Assembly: GCA_029570205.1 (NCBI GenBank)
Contig: JAKQSI010000045.1
Coordinates: forward strand, 1-64,000
DNA length: 64,000 bases
Reading direction: 5' to 3'
Source: Candidatus Omnitrophota bacterium
Lineage (GTDB): Bacteria > Hinthialibacterota > Hinthialibacteria > Hinthialibacterales > JAKPRU01
Shown: positions 36,406 to 45,208 of the stretch, one piece after another
Numbering within the stretch: position 1 is the stretch's first letter
Layout of the letters: each line of letters starts with the position of its first letter
The notes under the pieces: model-generated
Told to the model about the DNA's origin: nothing
What the model saw: only the letters and a program-made list of their open reading frames with translations
The model's database searches: none
Program-made: the position numbers and the translations under genes

Positions 36406-36483
36406 CCTCTGAACTCCGTCTTGAACTGACCTTACGGTTTCTCTACTCCAACATCCGGATCCAATGCAGAATTGAATCTTAAT

Positions 36484-37797
36484 CTACTCCCCCTGCGCTT
36501 GTCTTCCCATCGCGTTCCATATTGACGAATAGAAGGCTTTCCGTATCCTTTCCCGGTTACACATATCTCGCCTCGGATGAATCGCATTCGTGAGGAGGAT
36601 TGCAATAACATTATGTTCCGGATCAACCCAAATACTTGTTCCAGTAAATCCTGTATGTCCAAATGCGCGCTGTGACGGAAGCCCGCCATGAGCCGTTACC
36701 GCAACCGTCGGCCCCATAGACCACCAACCGATCAACTGTCCTTTGCCCTGAAGGAATGCCGATCCCCTTTCAATGGCTTCGGTAGATATTTGTGATGTGA
36801 GCATTTCCCCGACCGTCTCCGTTTGAAGAATCCGCACATCTCCATATCCGCCCCCATTGAGCAACATTTGACAGAATATGGCAAGATCCTCCGCTGTAGA
36901 GAATAAACCGGCGTGTCCCGCAATTCCCCCGAGACAGTATGCGTTTTCATCATGTACTTCCCCCATCATCAATCGGCCCAACCGTTCGGAATATTCCGTC
37001 GCGGCACAACGACTTCGCAGTGTTCTCCCGGGACGAAAACATGTATCATTCATCCCCAGTGGCCTGAAGATCTTTTCCTCCGCAAACCGATCCAGTCTTG
37101 TTTTCGATACCTTCTCAACGATCTCTCCCAGGACAATAAAGCCGATATCGCTGTAGACACGCTGATAACCGGGAGGCGCATCCAACTCTTGCTCGCAGAT
37201 CAGCCGAAGCACCTCATCCTTGTCTTCCGCCATCTCATAGTACGCGGAAGGTGACGCAAGTCCGGACGTATGTGTCAGCAAGTGCCTTACCGTCACGGTG
37301 TCCTTGCCCGCCTGACCGAACTCCGGCCAATACCTGCACGCGGGCGAATCCAGGTCGATCAATTCCCGTTCCTTCAGGATCAAGATACATGTAGTCGTCA
37401 CAATCACTTTCGTGAGTGAAGCCAAATCGAATACGGTCGAGGTTCTCATTCGAATCTTCTTCTTTGAGAAGTCGTCTATTGTATGCCCTGGCCCTTTCGG
37501 GCGACTATACAGCTGCGCATACCCAAACGCCCTGCGCCGAATGATTTTCCCATCCTTCGCAATCAGGACAACTGCACCAGGCGCGGCCTTCTCTTCAATA
37601 GCCTTCTGTATCTCTGCATAACCTTTATTCAACTCCTCGAAATCCATGCCTGCATCCCATGGATTTGCCCTTGAAAGAATCGGAAATCGATCCGGTCTCC
37701 GGGCCATTGACGGCAGGTTCAGCAACAAACATAGGCATAACAAGTTTACGGCGCGGAACACCGATACGTTTGCTGATGACAGGTTACTCATTCTCAC
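36484..37797 (-). CDS. Exported serine hydrolase, class C beta-lactamase/EstB-like
   Basis: SLTK (SxxK), YSD motif (YxN-like), HLLTHTSGL, FGHTGFTGTSIWVDPE; N-terminal signal-like segment. Confidence 0.88.
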   Translation of the reverse strand: MRMSNLSSANVSVFRAVNLLCLCLLLNLPSMARRPDRFPILSRANPWDAGMDFEELNKGYAEIQKAIEEKAAPGAVVLIAKDGKIIRRRAFGYAQLYSRPKGPGHTIDDFSKKKIRMRTSTVFDLASLTKVIVTTTCILILKERELIDLDSPACRYWPEFGQAGKDTVTVRHLLTHTSGLASPSAYYEMAEDKDEVLRLICEQELDAPPGYQRVYSDIGFIVLGEIVEKVSKTRLDRFAEEKIFRPLGMNDTCFRPGRTLRSRCAATEYSERLGRLMMGEVHDENAYCLGGIAGHAGLFSTAEDLAIFCQMLLNGGGYGDVRILQTETVGEMLTSQISTEAIERGSAFLQGKGQLIGWWSMGPTVAVTAHGGLPSQRAFGHTGFTGTSIWVDPEHNVIAILLTNAIHPRRDMCNRERIRKAFYSSIWNAMGRQAQGE

Positions 37798-37800
37798 GCC

Positions 37801-40737
37801 TCAGTACACGTACCATTCTCGAATATCGACAGGCGGCAGATGGTCCGTGATTTCTTTTTGGAATGCTTCAATTTTGATATAGCGGAGCGGTTGCAGGTTG
37901 CAATCCAACGTATACACTTCGCGATCATAATCCGTTTCTCCCGTCAATACCGCAAGCCCGTATGTTTCGCCGACGGGGGGATCGAACAACACCCAGAATG
38001 TTTCGTTCCAATTGTGGTGATCCGCTGCGTAAACAAGATTCCAGTAATTGCCCTGTTCTACATAGCCTTCTTCGATGTCGACCTGCGCGTAGACTAGATT
38101 GGCAGGTCCCGTGCCGGCCATAGCCGGTTGCCAGCGTTCGTACAGATGGACCGACTGGCCGTTCTCCAATGCAAGGTCTATCCGATGAAGAGGCAGGCCG
38201 GCATAAGTCTCCGATGCATATCGGAGGAAATCAATCCGTACGCCGACCTGAATCCGGGCAAGCATATAAAGGTCCCGTGAAAGAAACGGCTCATCAAAAA
38301 TAATCATCGCAGGACTCGGCCCACCGTCCATGAGATTTGTAGAAAGATAGTCGATAAATAGAGAAAGAGTCTGCCCATTGAAATCGAATTCCTGATCGAA
38401 GCGAAACTCGACTCGATTTACCGGATTTCCGACTTCCTTGACAGTCAGTTTTCCGGGAGACAACGGCTGGAGAACGGTCCGCGCCGGACCGAACTCAAAA
38501 CGGTCGATCAGATCAAATGAATAGATGCCGGACTCCAGCGCCATCGCGTGATCCCCGGGCACGAGGTCAATGGCCGATAGATATTCATACTCTTGCTCCA
38601 GGCTTCGGCCTTCTTGAAACACTCCCACTACTCGCGTATTCTGCGGAATTCGCAAAACACATCTTTCCTCTTGCGGCGGCACAGCAGAGGTCATCAGCGT
38701 CGGGCGAACCTGTTTGATTACCAGCTTCCCCATGTCGTATTTGAATTCAATATCCAGACAGACTTGATCCCGCCGATACTCGCCGAGTTCAACCGGCATG
38801 TTCTGCTCGATGTCCCAGAGGACTCCTCCGATTTCGCGCAACTGATCCTCCGAAAGAACCCATTCTCCCTGCGGAAGCAAGGAGGAGGTGCGCACACGGA
38901 GAATTTCCGAAACCTGGCCGTCTGTAAACGTAAGCAGATCCTTTTCCGGAACAATTCCCATCTCGGGCAAAACCACACTATAATCGCCCGCTTGCACATT
39001 GATGACGAAATAGTTTTTCTTTCCCGAGACTGGATCACCCGTAAACGCGACGCCATTACAGTCCTCCCGGGGAAATGCTTTCGTCACAAGGATTCCCATC
39101 CGAACCTTGCGGTGATCAATCTGATAGTACTCCCTTTCTTCGAATGCCTTCGGATTCCACAGGCTTGCCCAGACAAGTTTCAGGCCGCGTTCAATCGTTC
39201 TCTCATCATCCTGGTCCGGTTGACAACGGCAAGGCCCTGTTTCATCCCCGTCCAGTGTGTCCTCGGCGCATACCGAGGTAGAGTCATACAGGCCCGCACC
39301 GTTAAACTCAATATCGTCCTCGGAATTGGATGAGGATCGAAACCGGACCATTACATCCGTTGACCCGTATACCTCCTCTATTTTTGCAACGATTCCAGAG
39401 ATAAGCACCGGGTCAATAACGCCCGTCAGGCGGATGACATCCTGGAAATGTTCCAGCTTCTGTCGCCGATATGCCGTATCGGTTTGAAAAGGAGAATCCT
39501 CCAGAAGTAAATTCAAATAGTCCTGAAATGTGATCCGGCGGAACGGGTCTTCGGGGTCTCGTATGGTATTGGAATTCATGAATTCCATGTAGTAATGAAA
39601 TGGAATCGCGAATCCGTCTACCTGGTATGCCTTGTCCAGGAAAGAATAGAGTCTCGCCAGTCCCGTCGCTTTTCCACCGAATCGTCGGATCAAAGGCTCC
39701 TCCTTCCAAACGCGGGCCAATTGCGGAAGACTTACCAGTTCCGAATATACATCATCGGGTTCCGGAAGCGGGGACAACACGGGCCGATGGGCGGTCCACC
39801 ATGCCTCCGCGTCCGCAAGTTCAACCGGTACGACCACTTCATACCTGTCGGTTTCCAGAATTAACTTAACGAGTTGACCGCTATAGGGTGCAAATATCTC
39901 TGTCGCGTTTCTCACATAGCCGTTCGGGGTACCCCGACGCAGGGACCGGACATTAACATGCGACAGTTCGCCCTGTTGTGTTCCGGTAATAACACCCGCC
40001 ACAACTGTCCCGATATCGGTCGGCGCAGTATCGACTACCACAATATCCTGCCAACCGATCAGACCGTGCTCTTCCGCCTCTTGGAGCTCGCTCAATGTGT
40101 ATAGGCGGACGCGACCGTAATTGGTTGCAGGGGAATAGGCCTCATAGTCGGGTGTGACAATACCGTCGGGAAGATAAATTGGGAATCCGGGCTCTTCCCA
40201 CTCCCGCGCCGTTTCTATGGCGACCGTTGTCTTCGGCGCGTAAGCAAAAGGGCGCAGGGTAATCGTCTGCGATAACAGTTGGTAGACATAAAGGACCTCC
40301 ACAGGAAGAGGCGGTTCGGACAGAGCCGAGTAAATATCGAATCCATAGAGAATCCCGCCTTGAGAATCCTGGAAACGGGAAATAGATCCCGCATAGTACC
40401 GACGAGAGGATCGCCGATAGACCAGGTCCAGGTATTCCGGTTCGGTCAATCCGGCGAAACGTTCCGGGAATTCTACTGCAAGAAACTCCTGGTGCAGCGG
40501 GTAGCGATTCACGTTCTGATAGACGGTGTGCAGTAACGCAGGATCGCTCGTCGCGGGGGCGGTAAACTTCCCTGTTCGAAGCAGGTCGGGGCGGCTGCGG
40601 TCCGTCACAGTTATCCTGTCGAAGTCCGTCTCGCTGTCGATCCTCGCCAGCCAGGCAGGTTCTTGTCCCCAGGCAAACAAAGCTATCCGGCACAGAAACG
40701 TCGCGCAATAGACCACAACTTTAATTTTCCCATTCAC
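37801..40737 (-). CDS. Exported PEP/pyruvate-binding (PPDK/dikinase-like) protein with large C-terminal extension
   Basis: Signal-like N-term VVVYCATFLCRIALFAWG; phosphohistidine-like ITGTQQGELSHVNVRSLRRGTPN; ATP-grasp IRRFGGKATGLARLYSFL and VMVRFRSSSNSEDDIEFNGAGLYDS. Confidence 0.75.
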   Translation of the reverse strand: MNGKIKVVVYCATFLCRIALFAWGQEPAWLARIDSETDFDRITVTDRSRPDLLRTGKFTAPATSDPALLHTVYQNVNRYPLHQEFLAVEFPERFAGLTEPEYLDLVYRRSSRRYYAGSISRFQDSQGGILYGFDIYSALSEPPLPVEVLYVYQLLSQTITLRPFAYAPKTTVAIETAREWEEPGFPIYLPDGIVTPDYEAYSPATNYGRVRLYTLSELQEAEEHGLIGWQDIVVVDTAPTDIGTVVAGVITGTQQGELSHVNVRSLRRGTPNGYVRNATEIFAPYSGQLVKLILETDRYEVVVPVELADAEAWWTAHRPVLSPLPEPDDVYSELVSLPQLARVWKEEPLIRRFGGKATGLARLYSFLDKAYQVDGFAIPFHYYMEFMNSNTIRDPEDPFRRITFQDYLNLLLEDSPFQTDTAYRRQKLEHFQDVIRLTGVIDPVLISGIVAKIEEVYGSTDVMVRFRSSSNSEDDIEFNGAGLYDSTSVCAEDTLDGDETGPCRCQPDQDDERTIERGLKLVWASLWNPKAFEEREYYQIDHRKVRMGILVTKAFPREDCNGVAFTGDPVSGKKNYFVINVQAGDYSVVLPEMGIVPEKDLLTFTDGQVSEILRVRTSSLLPQGEWVLSEDQLREIGGVLWDIEQNMPVELGEYRRDQVCLDIEFKYDMGKLVIKQVRPTLMTSAVPPQEERCVLRIPQNTRVVGVFQEGRSLEQEYEYLSAIDLVPGDHAMALESGIYSFDLIDRFEFGPARTVLQPLSPGKLTVKEVGNPVNRVEFRFDQEFDFNGQTLSLFIDYLSTNLMDGGPSPAMIIFDEPFLSRDLYMLARIQVGVRIDFLRYASETYAGLPLHRIDLALENGQSVHLYERWQPAMAGTGPANLVYAQVDIEEGYVEQGNYWNLVYAADHHNWNETFWVLFDPPVGETYGLAVLTGETDYDREVYTLDCNLQPLRYIKIEAFQKEITDHLPPVDIREWYVY

Positions 40738-40782
40738 CTTGTCGAGAACCTCAATGCTCCACAGATTATTCTCTACGTTACT

Positions 40783-42252
40783 CTATCCTGATTCGGACGG
40801 CGGGTCGGATACATGCCGGTCACGCCGATCCCGGCGATCTGTCATACTCAGAAGCCCTGTCAGGACACAGGTTACCAGGACAGCCAGGGGGATATACCAA
40901 ACCCAGAAAATGTACGAATGAAAAAGCCTGTAGACCACGAGAACGGCTATTACACCGGCACACATCCCAATTGTGACGGCTCTCTGCGAACGGACGGAGG
41001 TGAAAATGGCCAGCAGAAACGATCCTAACAGGCTTCCATACGTAAATGTCGTCACTTTCAGGCCGGTTTCCAGGATGTTTGTGGACCCCTGTGCGCCGTA
41101 CGCAATAGCCATCAAGAGAACGCACCAGGCGACGGTTACCCACCTGGACCAGCGGATTTCACGGCTCGGATCGAGAGTGTCGCCGAAGAAAGGTCGTATG
41201 AAATCCGTCACGGTTGTGGCGGATAGAGAGTTCAGGGCGGAGGCGGTACTGGACATGGCTGCAGCGAAAATGGCCGCAATGACCAGCCCGCCGACCAGCG
41301 GGTTGAATTGCGTTCTAATAAAATAAGGAAAAATCTGGTCGGATTTCTCCAAGCCGGCAGGCGGTTCGGGATAGAAAACATAAAGCATAGCCCCGATCAG
41401 GAGGAAAAGTGTGAATTGGGCAAACACGAGAAGTCCGCTTCCGATGATCGCGCATTTCGCGCCACGGAGACTCTTGCAGGACAGAAGGCGTTGGACAAGA
41501 TCCTGGTCCGCTCCATGCGAGGCAAGAGTGAGAAATGTCCCACCGATTAACCCTGACCAAAACGTGTAAGAAAGACGAAAGGGAGAACTGAGGTCGAATA
41601 CCTGGAACTTCCCGGCTTCGGAGGCGATGTCAACAAATCGTTCCCAGCCTCCCGGTAGAAGGTGGAGAATCTGAAAGAAAGCGATCCCCGCCCCTGCCAG
41701 CATCACAAGCATTTGAAAGACTTCAGTCCATATTACGGCGGAGAGGCCCCCCAGCACTGTGTATACAAGTGAAACAAGTCCCATGAGAAGAATGGAAATT
41801 GTCATGGACCAATCGGTTACAGTGAACAGAACGAGCGCGGCGCAGTAATGGCGGACACCGGCCGCCAGGGCGCGAGTCACAAAAAAGAACAGACCGGCAA
41901 CCCGTTGAACCTCCACACCAAAACGCTTTCCAAGGTGAGCATAAATAGTGTAGATTTCCTCCCGGAAAAATGCCGGTAGAAAATAGACAGCCAGAATTAC
42001 TCTGGCCGCTACAAATCCCAACACCAATTGGAGAAAGGTCATCGAGCCGGTATACGCGATACTCGGAGTGCCGACATAAGTAACCGAGCTCGTTTCAGTG
42101 GCCACAACAGCCAGCAGAACCGCCCATGACGGGATGCTTCGTCCGCCCAGGAAATAATCCCGCAAGTTCTTCTGACGACGTGCAATCCAGGCTCCCACAC
42201 AGAGGAGAGCCCCCATGTAGACAGCAATAATAACGATCTGTATCTGCGCCAT
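40783..42252 (-). CDS. Sodium:solute symporter (SSS family)
   Basis: Polytopic; RNLRDYFLGGRSIPSWAVLLAVVATETSSVTYVG...GGLSAVIWTEVFQMLVMLAGA; start at 42252. Confidence 0.9.
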   Translation of the reverse strand: MAQIQIVIIAVYMGALLCVGAWIARRQKNLRDYFLGGRSIPSWAVLLAVVATETSSVTYVGTPSIAYTGSMTFLQLVLGFVAARVILAVYFLPAFFREEIYTIYAHLGKRFGVEVQRVAGLFFFVTRALAAGVRHYCAALVLFTVTDWSMTISILLMGLVSLVYTVLGGLSAVIWTEVFQMLVMLAGAGIAFFQILHLLPGGWERFVDIASEAGKFQVFDLSSPFRLSYTFWSGLIGGTFLTLASHGADQDLVQRLLSCKSLRGAKCAIIGSGLLVFAQFTLFLLIGAMLYVFYPEPPAGLEKSDQIFPYFIRTQFNPLVGGLVIAAIFAAAMSSTASALNSLSATTVTDFIRPFFGDTLDPSREIRWSRWVTVAWCVLLMAIAYGAQGSTNILETGLKVTTFTYGSLLGSFLLAIFTSVRSQRAVTIGMCAGVIAVLVVYRLFHSYIFWVWYIPLAVLVTCVLTGLLSMTDRRDRRDRHVSDPPSESG

Positions 42253-42269
42253 AGAGTTTTTAGAAAGCC

Positions 42270-42704
42270 TCAGCATATTGTACACATAAAGATGTGCGCC
42301 CCGCATGGATATACCCATCGGTGCCCGGTCATACCGAACATCTGCACGGTATTTACTTTCTCAACATAAACCGGACGATTGCGGGTGACCGCCGCGATGT
42401 GGAGCGCGCTCAGGCAATCCGCGTTCAAGACAGGTTGTTGTCCCTTCCTGACGCGGAAAGTATGTTCGACCGGCAGGATTTGATCTTGCTTGGGACTTGA
42501 GCGAAGATCGGGCCGGCCGACCTTGTCGGCAACCGCTCGAATCCCCTCATCCGCAATTCGGAAAGCGTCCGGAGGCCCTTGGGCAATTTCCCAGCCGCTG
42601 GAGTCTTGACCATCGAAAGCAAGAGGCCACATATCGTCGGATTGGACGGACACCATCCCGGACAGGACAAGAATTCCCGTCAGAAAACCAAGGCATCTCC
42701 GCAT
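42270..42704 (-). CDS. Small exported protein, N-terminus reminiscent of DUF1080 (3-keto-disaccharide hydrolase) but short
   Basis: Strong RBS (AGGAGG) before ATG 42704; signal peptide; LAFDGQDSSGWEIAQGPPDAFRIADEGIRA. Confidence 0.5.
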   Translation of the reverse strand: MRRCLGFLTGILVLSGMVSVQSDDMWPLAFDGQDSSGWEIAQGPPDAFRIADEGIRAVADKVGRPDLRSSPKQDQILPVEHTFRVRKGQQPVLNADCLSALHIAAVTRNRPVYVEKVNTVQMFGMTGHRWVYPCGAHIFMCTIC

Positions 42705-42948
42705 TCGAACCTCCTGGGAAAGGGCATGATGATCCGGCATTTATGCGCCGATTTTTATGATAACGCAAAATTGTTGCGGGTGGGACCGTACCGCTTCAGT
42801 GGCAGCATAATCCCCGGGACAAGAAATCAGGGAATTCGAAATGGGGTGCTTGCCGAGAGGGTCGGCATTGAGATATACTGACATGGGATTTCGGCAAGAC
42901 ACTCGGTTGCACCTGGCATATCCCAGAGTTCTCGTTGAGCAGATTTCT

Positions 42949-45183
42949 ATGTTTCGGCGTGTTCGATCAAAATTGATTTTCTGGTTGCTCGTGGTGACGC
43001 TGGGGACGATGGTCCCCGTCGCGGTTGTTCCATATTATTCGTTGCGAAAACAGGTTTTGGAAAGAGGGAAAGCGAGTCTGGACCTGGTATGGCAGGAGTT
43101 CCGAAATATGGGGGCTACGATCAACGAGATGTTGGAGCCTGCCGCCTACATGGTTCGGAGTGAATTGCAAGCCGAATTCAACAAGGATACATCGCTTGCC
43201 CGGGCGTTCCGGGAAGGGGATGTAGCCCGCCTGGAAGAATTAGAGGCGCGATTGACGGAAAAACTCCGCCGGTTCAGGGGGTGTCGGTTGATGCAGGTGC
43301 ATCTCCTCAGCCTCAAGGACTACGAGGATTTGGATTCCCTGCAACAAAAAGATCTGCCGAATATGGGCCTGTATGAATCGAAAGATGGCACATTTCTGTT
43401 ATGGATGTATTCGGAACTCGCAGAGGAAGATGTGGTGGTCGGCGGGCTTGTGGTAGGTCAGCCGATCATGCACCGTCAGGAGGTTTTGCCGGATACGTCT
43501 TCTTCTATCGGCGGCGGTTTACAGAAACCACGGAGTCCTTTCGTGCTGGACTGGAAACCAAGGAAACTTCGGGGCGTGCAAATCGACGTAATTGACCCTG
43601 CCGACCCGACGATTCTGGACCCCGGATTTGTGAAAAGTGAGAAATTCCAGAATCTCTTGAGTGGGGAATACAGTTACGCGGACAACTATATGGACAGCAT
43701 TCGGATCGATGGCGACCTTTCCCAAGCCCTGCTGTTTCCGTTCAATAATCACAAAGGCGAGTTGACCGGTGTGATCATCCTGTCGGTGGCTCGTCTGGAG
43801 CCGTTGTCGGGATTCATATTGAAACATGCATTAAGTGGAATTGTATTCAGTACACTGTTCGCGATTGTCGTGGGCGTGGTACTGGCGCGTTCCATCGCGC
43901 ACCCTCTGAATCGAATATCTCGAACAGCCAAACAGATGGCAAGGGGAGATTTAACCGTGCGTTCGGAGATCGTCGGAGAGGACGAGATCGGACAGTTGGC
44001 TGCGTCATTTAACGAAATGGCGTCCGAGGTGGAACGGAGCCACACCGAGCTGGCGGCGCGTGCCCGGGAGTTGGAGGATAGTGTGCGCCTGGTGAACGCG
44101 GCCAACCGGGAGCTCACGCGCATTCAGAATCGCCTGGAGAATATCCTGGCGAACATCCGAAGCGGAGTTCTCGTGATCGATAATGTGGGTCGAGTGATTC
44201 GAGCCAATCGAGCGGCTCTGGAGATCCTCGGTCTGGAAAAAACGCCTAATGCCGATTACCGGGAAGTCTTGGGATATGAAGACTTCGGTGAACTGGTGGA
44301 ATCCTCATTGCACAGGGGAATCTCCATATTTCAGCGCGAGATCAAATGGAGTCGGGACGGGCACACGCCGGTTCCCATGCAGGTGAGTACCGTGCCGCTG
44401 CTGGATGGAGGACGAATTGCGGGCTTGGTCGTGACTTTCCATGATCTGTCAAGCATCCGAAAATTGGAGCGTCAGCTGGTTCTGCAAGACCGCCTCGCGG
44501 CCTTGGGACGCTTGTCGGCGGGTGTAGCACATGAGATTCGCAATCCACTCGGAGTGATTAAAGGTTCCGCAGAATTGCTGCGAAAGCGATTCGGCGGGAT
44601 GCCGGGCGAAGAAGGATTATTCGACTTTATCCTGGAAGAGGTGGCGCGGCTCTCGCGGGTTGTCAGCGATTTTCTCAATTTTGCGCGCCCGCAGACACCG
44701 GAGCTCGAAAAAGTGGATGTCAATACGGTCATTCAGCGTTCCGTCCAGTACCTGGAACACCAGGCCAACTCCCTGGAGATTCGCCGGGAATTCGAGCTCG
44801 CCGGCAATTTACCCTCTCTTCAGCTCGATCCCAATCTTTTCCAGCAAGTCTTGCTGAATATCCTTCTGAACGCCCAGGAAGCAATGCCGCAGGGAGGAAC
44901 CATCCGAATCCGAACCCGTCGGTTTTCTGCGCGGGAGATTGCCGTCGAAATCCAGGACACGGGAGTGGGAATCCCTCCGGACAATCTTCAACATATTTTC
45001 GATCCGTTTTTTACTTCCAAAGACTCCGGAAGCGGCTTGGGACTTTCTGTCGTACATCAGATCGTCTCCAGCCATTCGGGCAGGATCGAAGTTGAAAGTT
45101 CTGTCGGCGTGGGAACGACATTCCGCTTGATCTTCCCGATTCAACGCGAGGGAACCGAATTGCCGACATCCATGATGGCCTGA
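42949..45183 (+). CDS. Membrane sensor histidine kinase (extracytoplasmic sensor, HAMP, PAS, HisKA, HATPase)
   Basis: HAMP RSIAHPLNRISRTAKQMARGDLTVRSE; PAS; H-box SAGVAHEIRNPLGVIKG; N/G boxes NILLNAQEAMPQGG, DTGVGIPPDNLQHIFDPFFTSKDSGSGLGLSVV; no adjacent response regulator. Confidence 0.9.
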   Translation: MFRRVRSKLIFWLLVVTLGTMVPVAVVPYYSLRKQVLERGKASLDLVWQEFRNMGATINEMLEPAAYMVRSELQAEFNKDTSLARAFREGDVARLEELEARLTEKLRRFRGCRLMQVHLLSLKDYEDLDSLQQKDLPNMGLYESKDGTFLLWMYSELAEEDVVVGGLVVGQPIMHRQEVLPDTSSSIGGGLQKPRSPFVLDWKPRKLRGVQIDVIDPADPTILDPGFVKSEKFQNLLSGEYSYADNYMDSIRIDGDLSQALLFPFNNHKGELTGVIILSVARLEPLSGFILKHALSGIVFSTLFAIVVGVVLARSIAHPLNRISRTAKQMARGDLTVRSEIVGEDEIGQLAASFNEMASEVERSHTELAARARELEDSVRLVNAANRELTRIQNRLENILANIRSGVLVIDNVGRVIRANRAALEILGLEKTPNADYREVLGYEDFGELVESSLHRGISIFQREIKWSRDGHTPVPMQVSTVPLLDGGRIAGLVVTFHDLSSIRKLERQLVLQDRLAALGRLSAGVAHEIRNPLGVIKGSAELLRKRFGGMPGEEGLFDFILEEVARLSRVVSDFLNFARPQTPELEKVDVNTVIQRSVQYLEHQANSLEIRREFELAGNLPSLQLDPNLFQQVLLNILLNAQEAMPQGGTIRIRTRRFSAREIAVEIQDTGVGIPPDNLQHIFDPFFTSKDSGSGLGLSVVHQIVSSHSGRIEVESSVGVGTTFRLIFPIQREGTELPTSMMA

Positions 45184-45208
45184 TTGGGATACACAGAACC
45201 CGTGGTGG

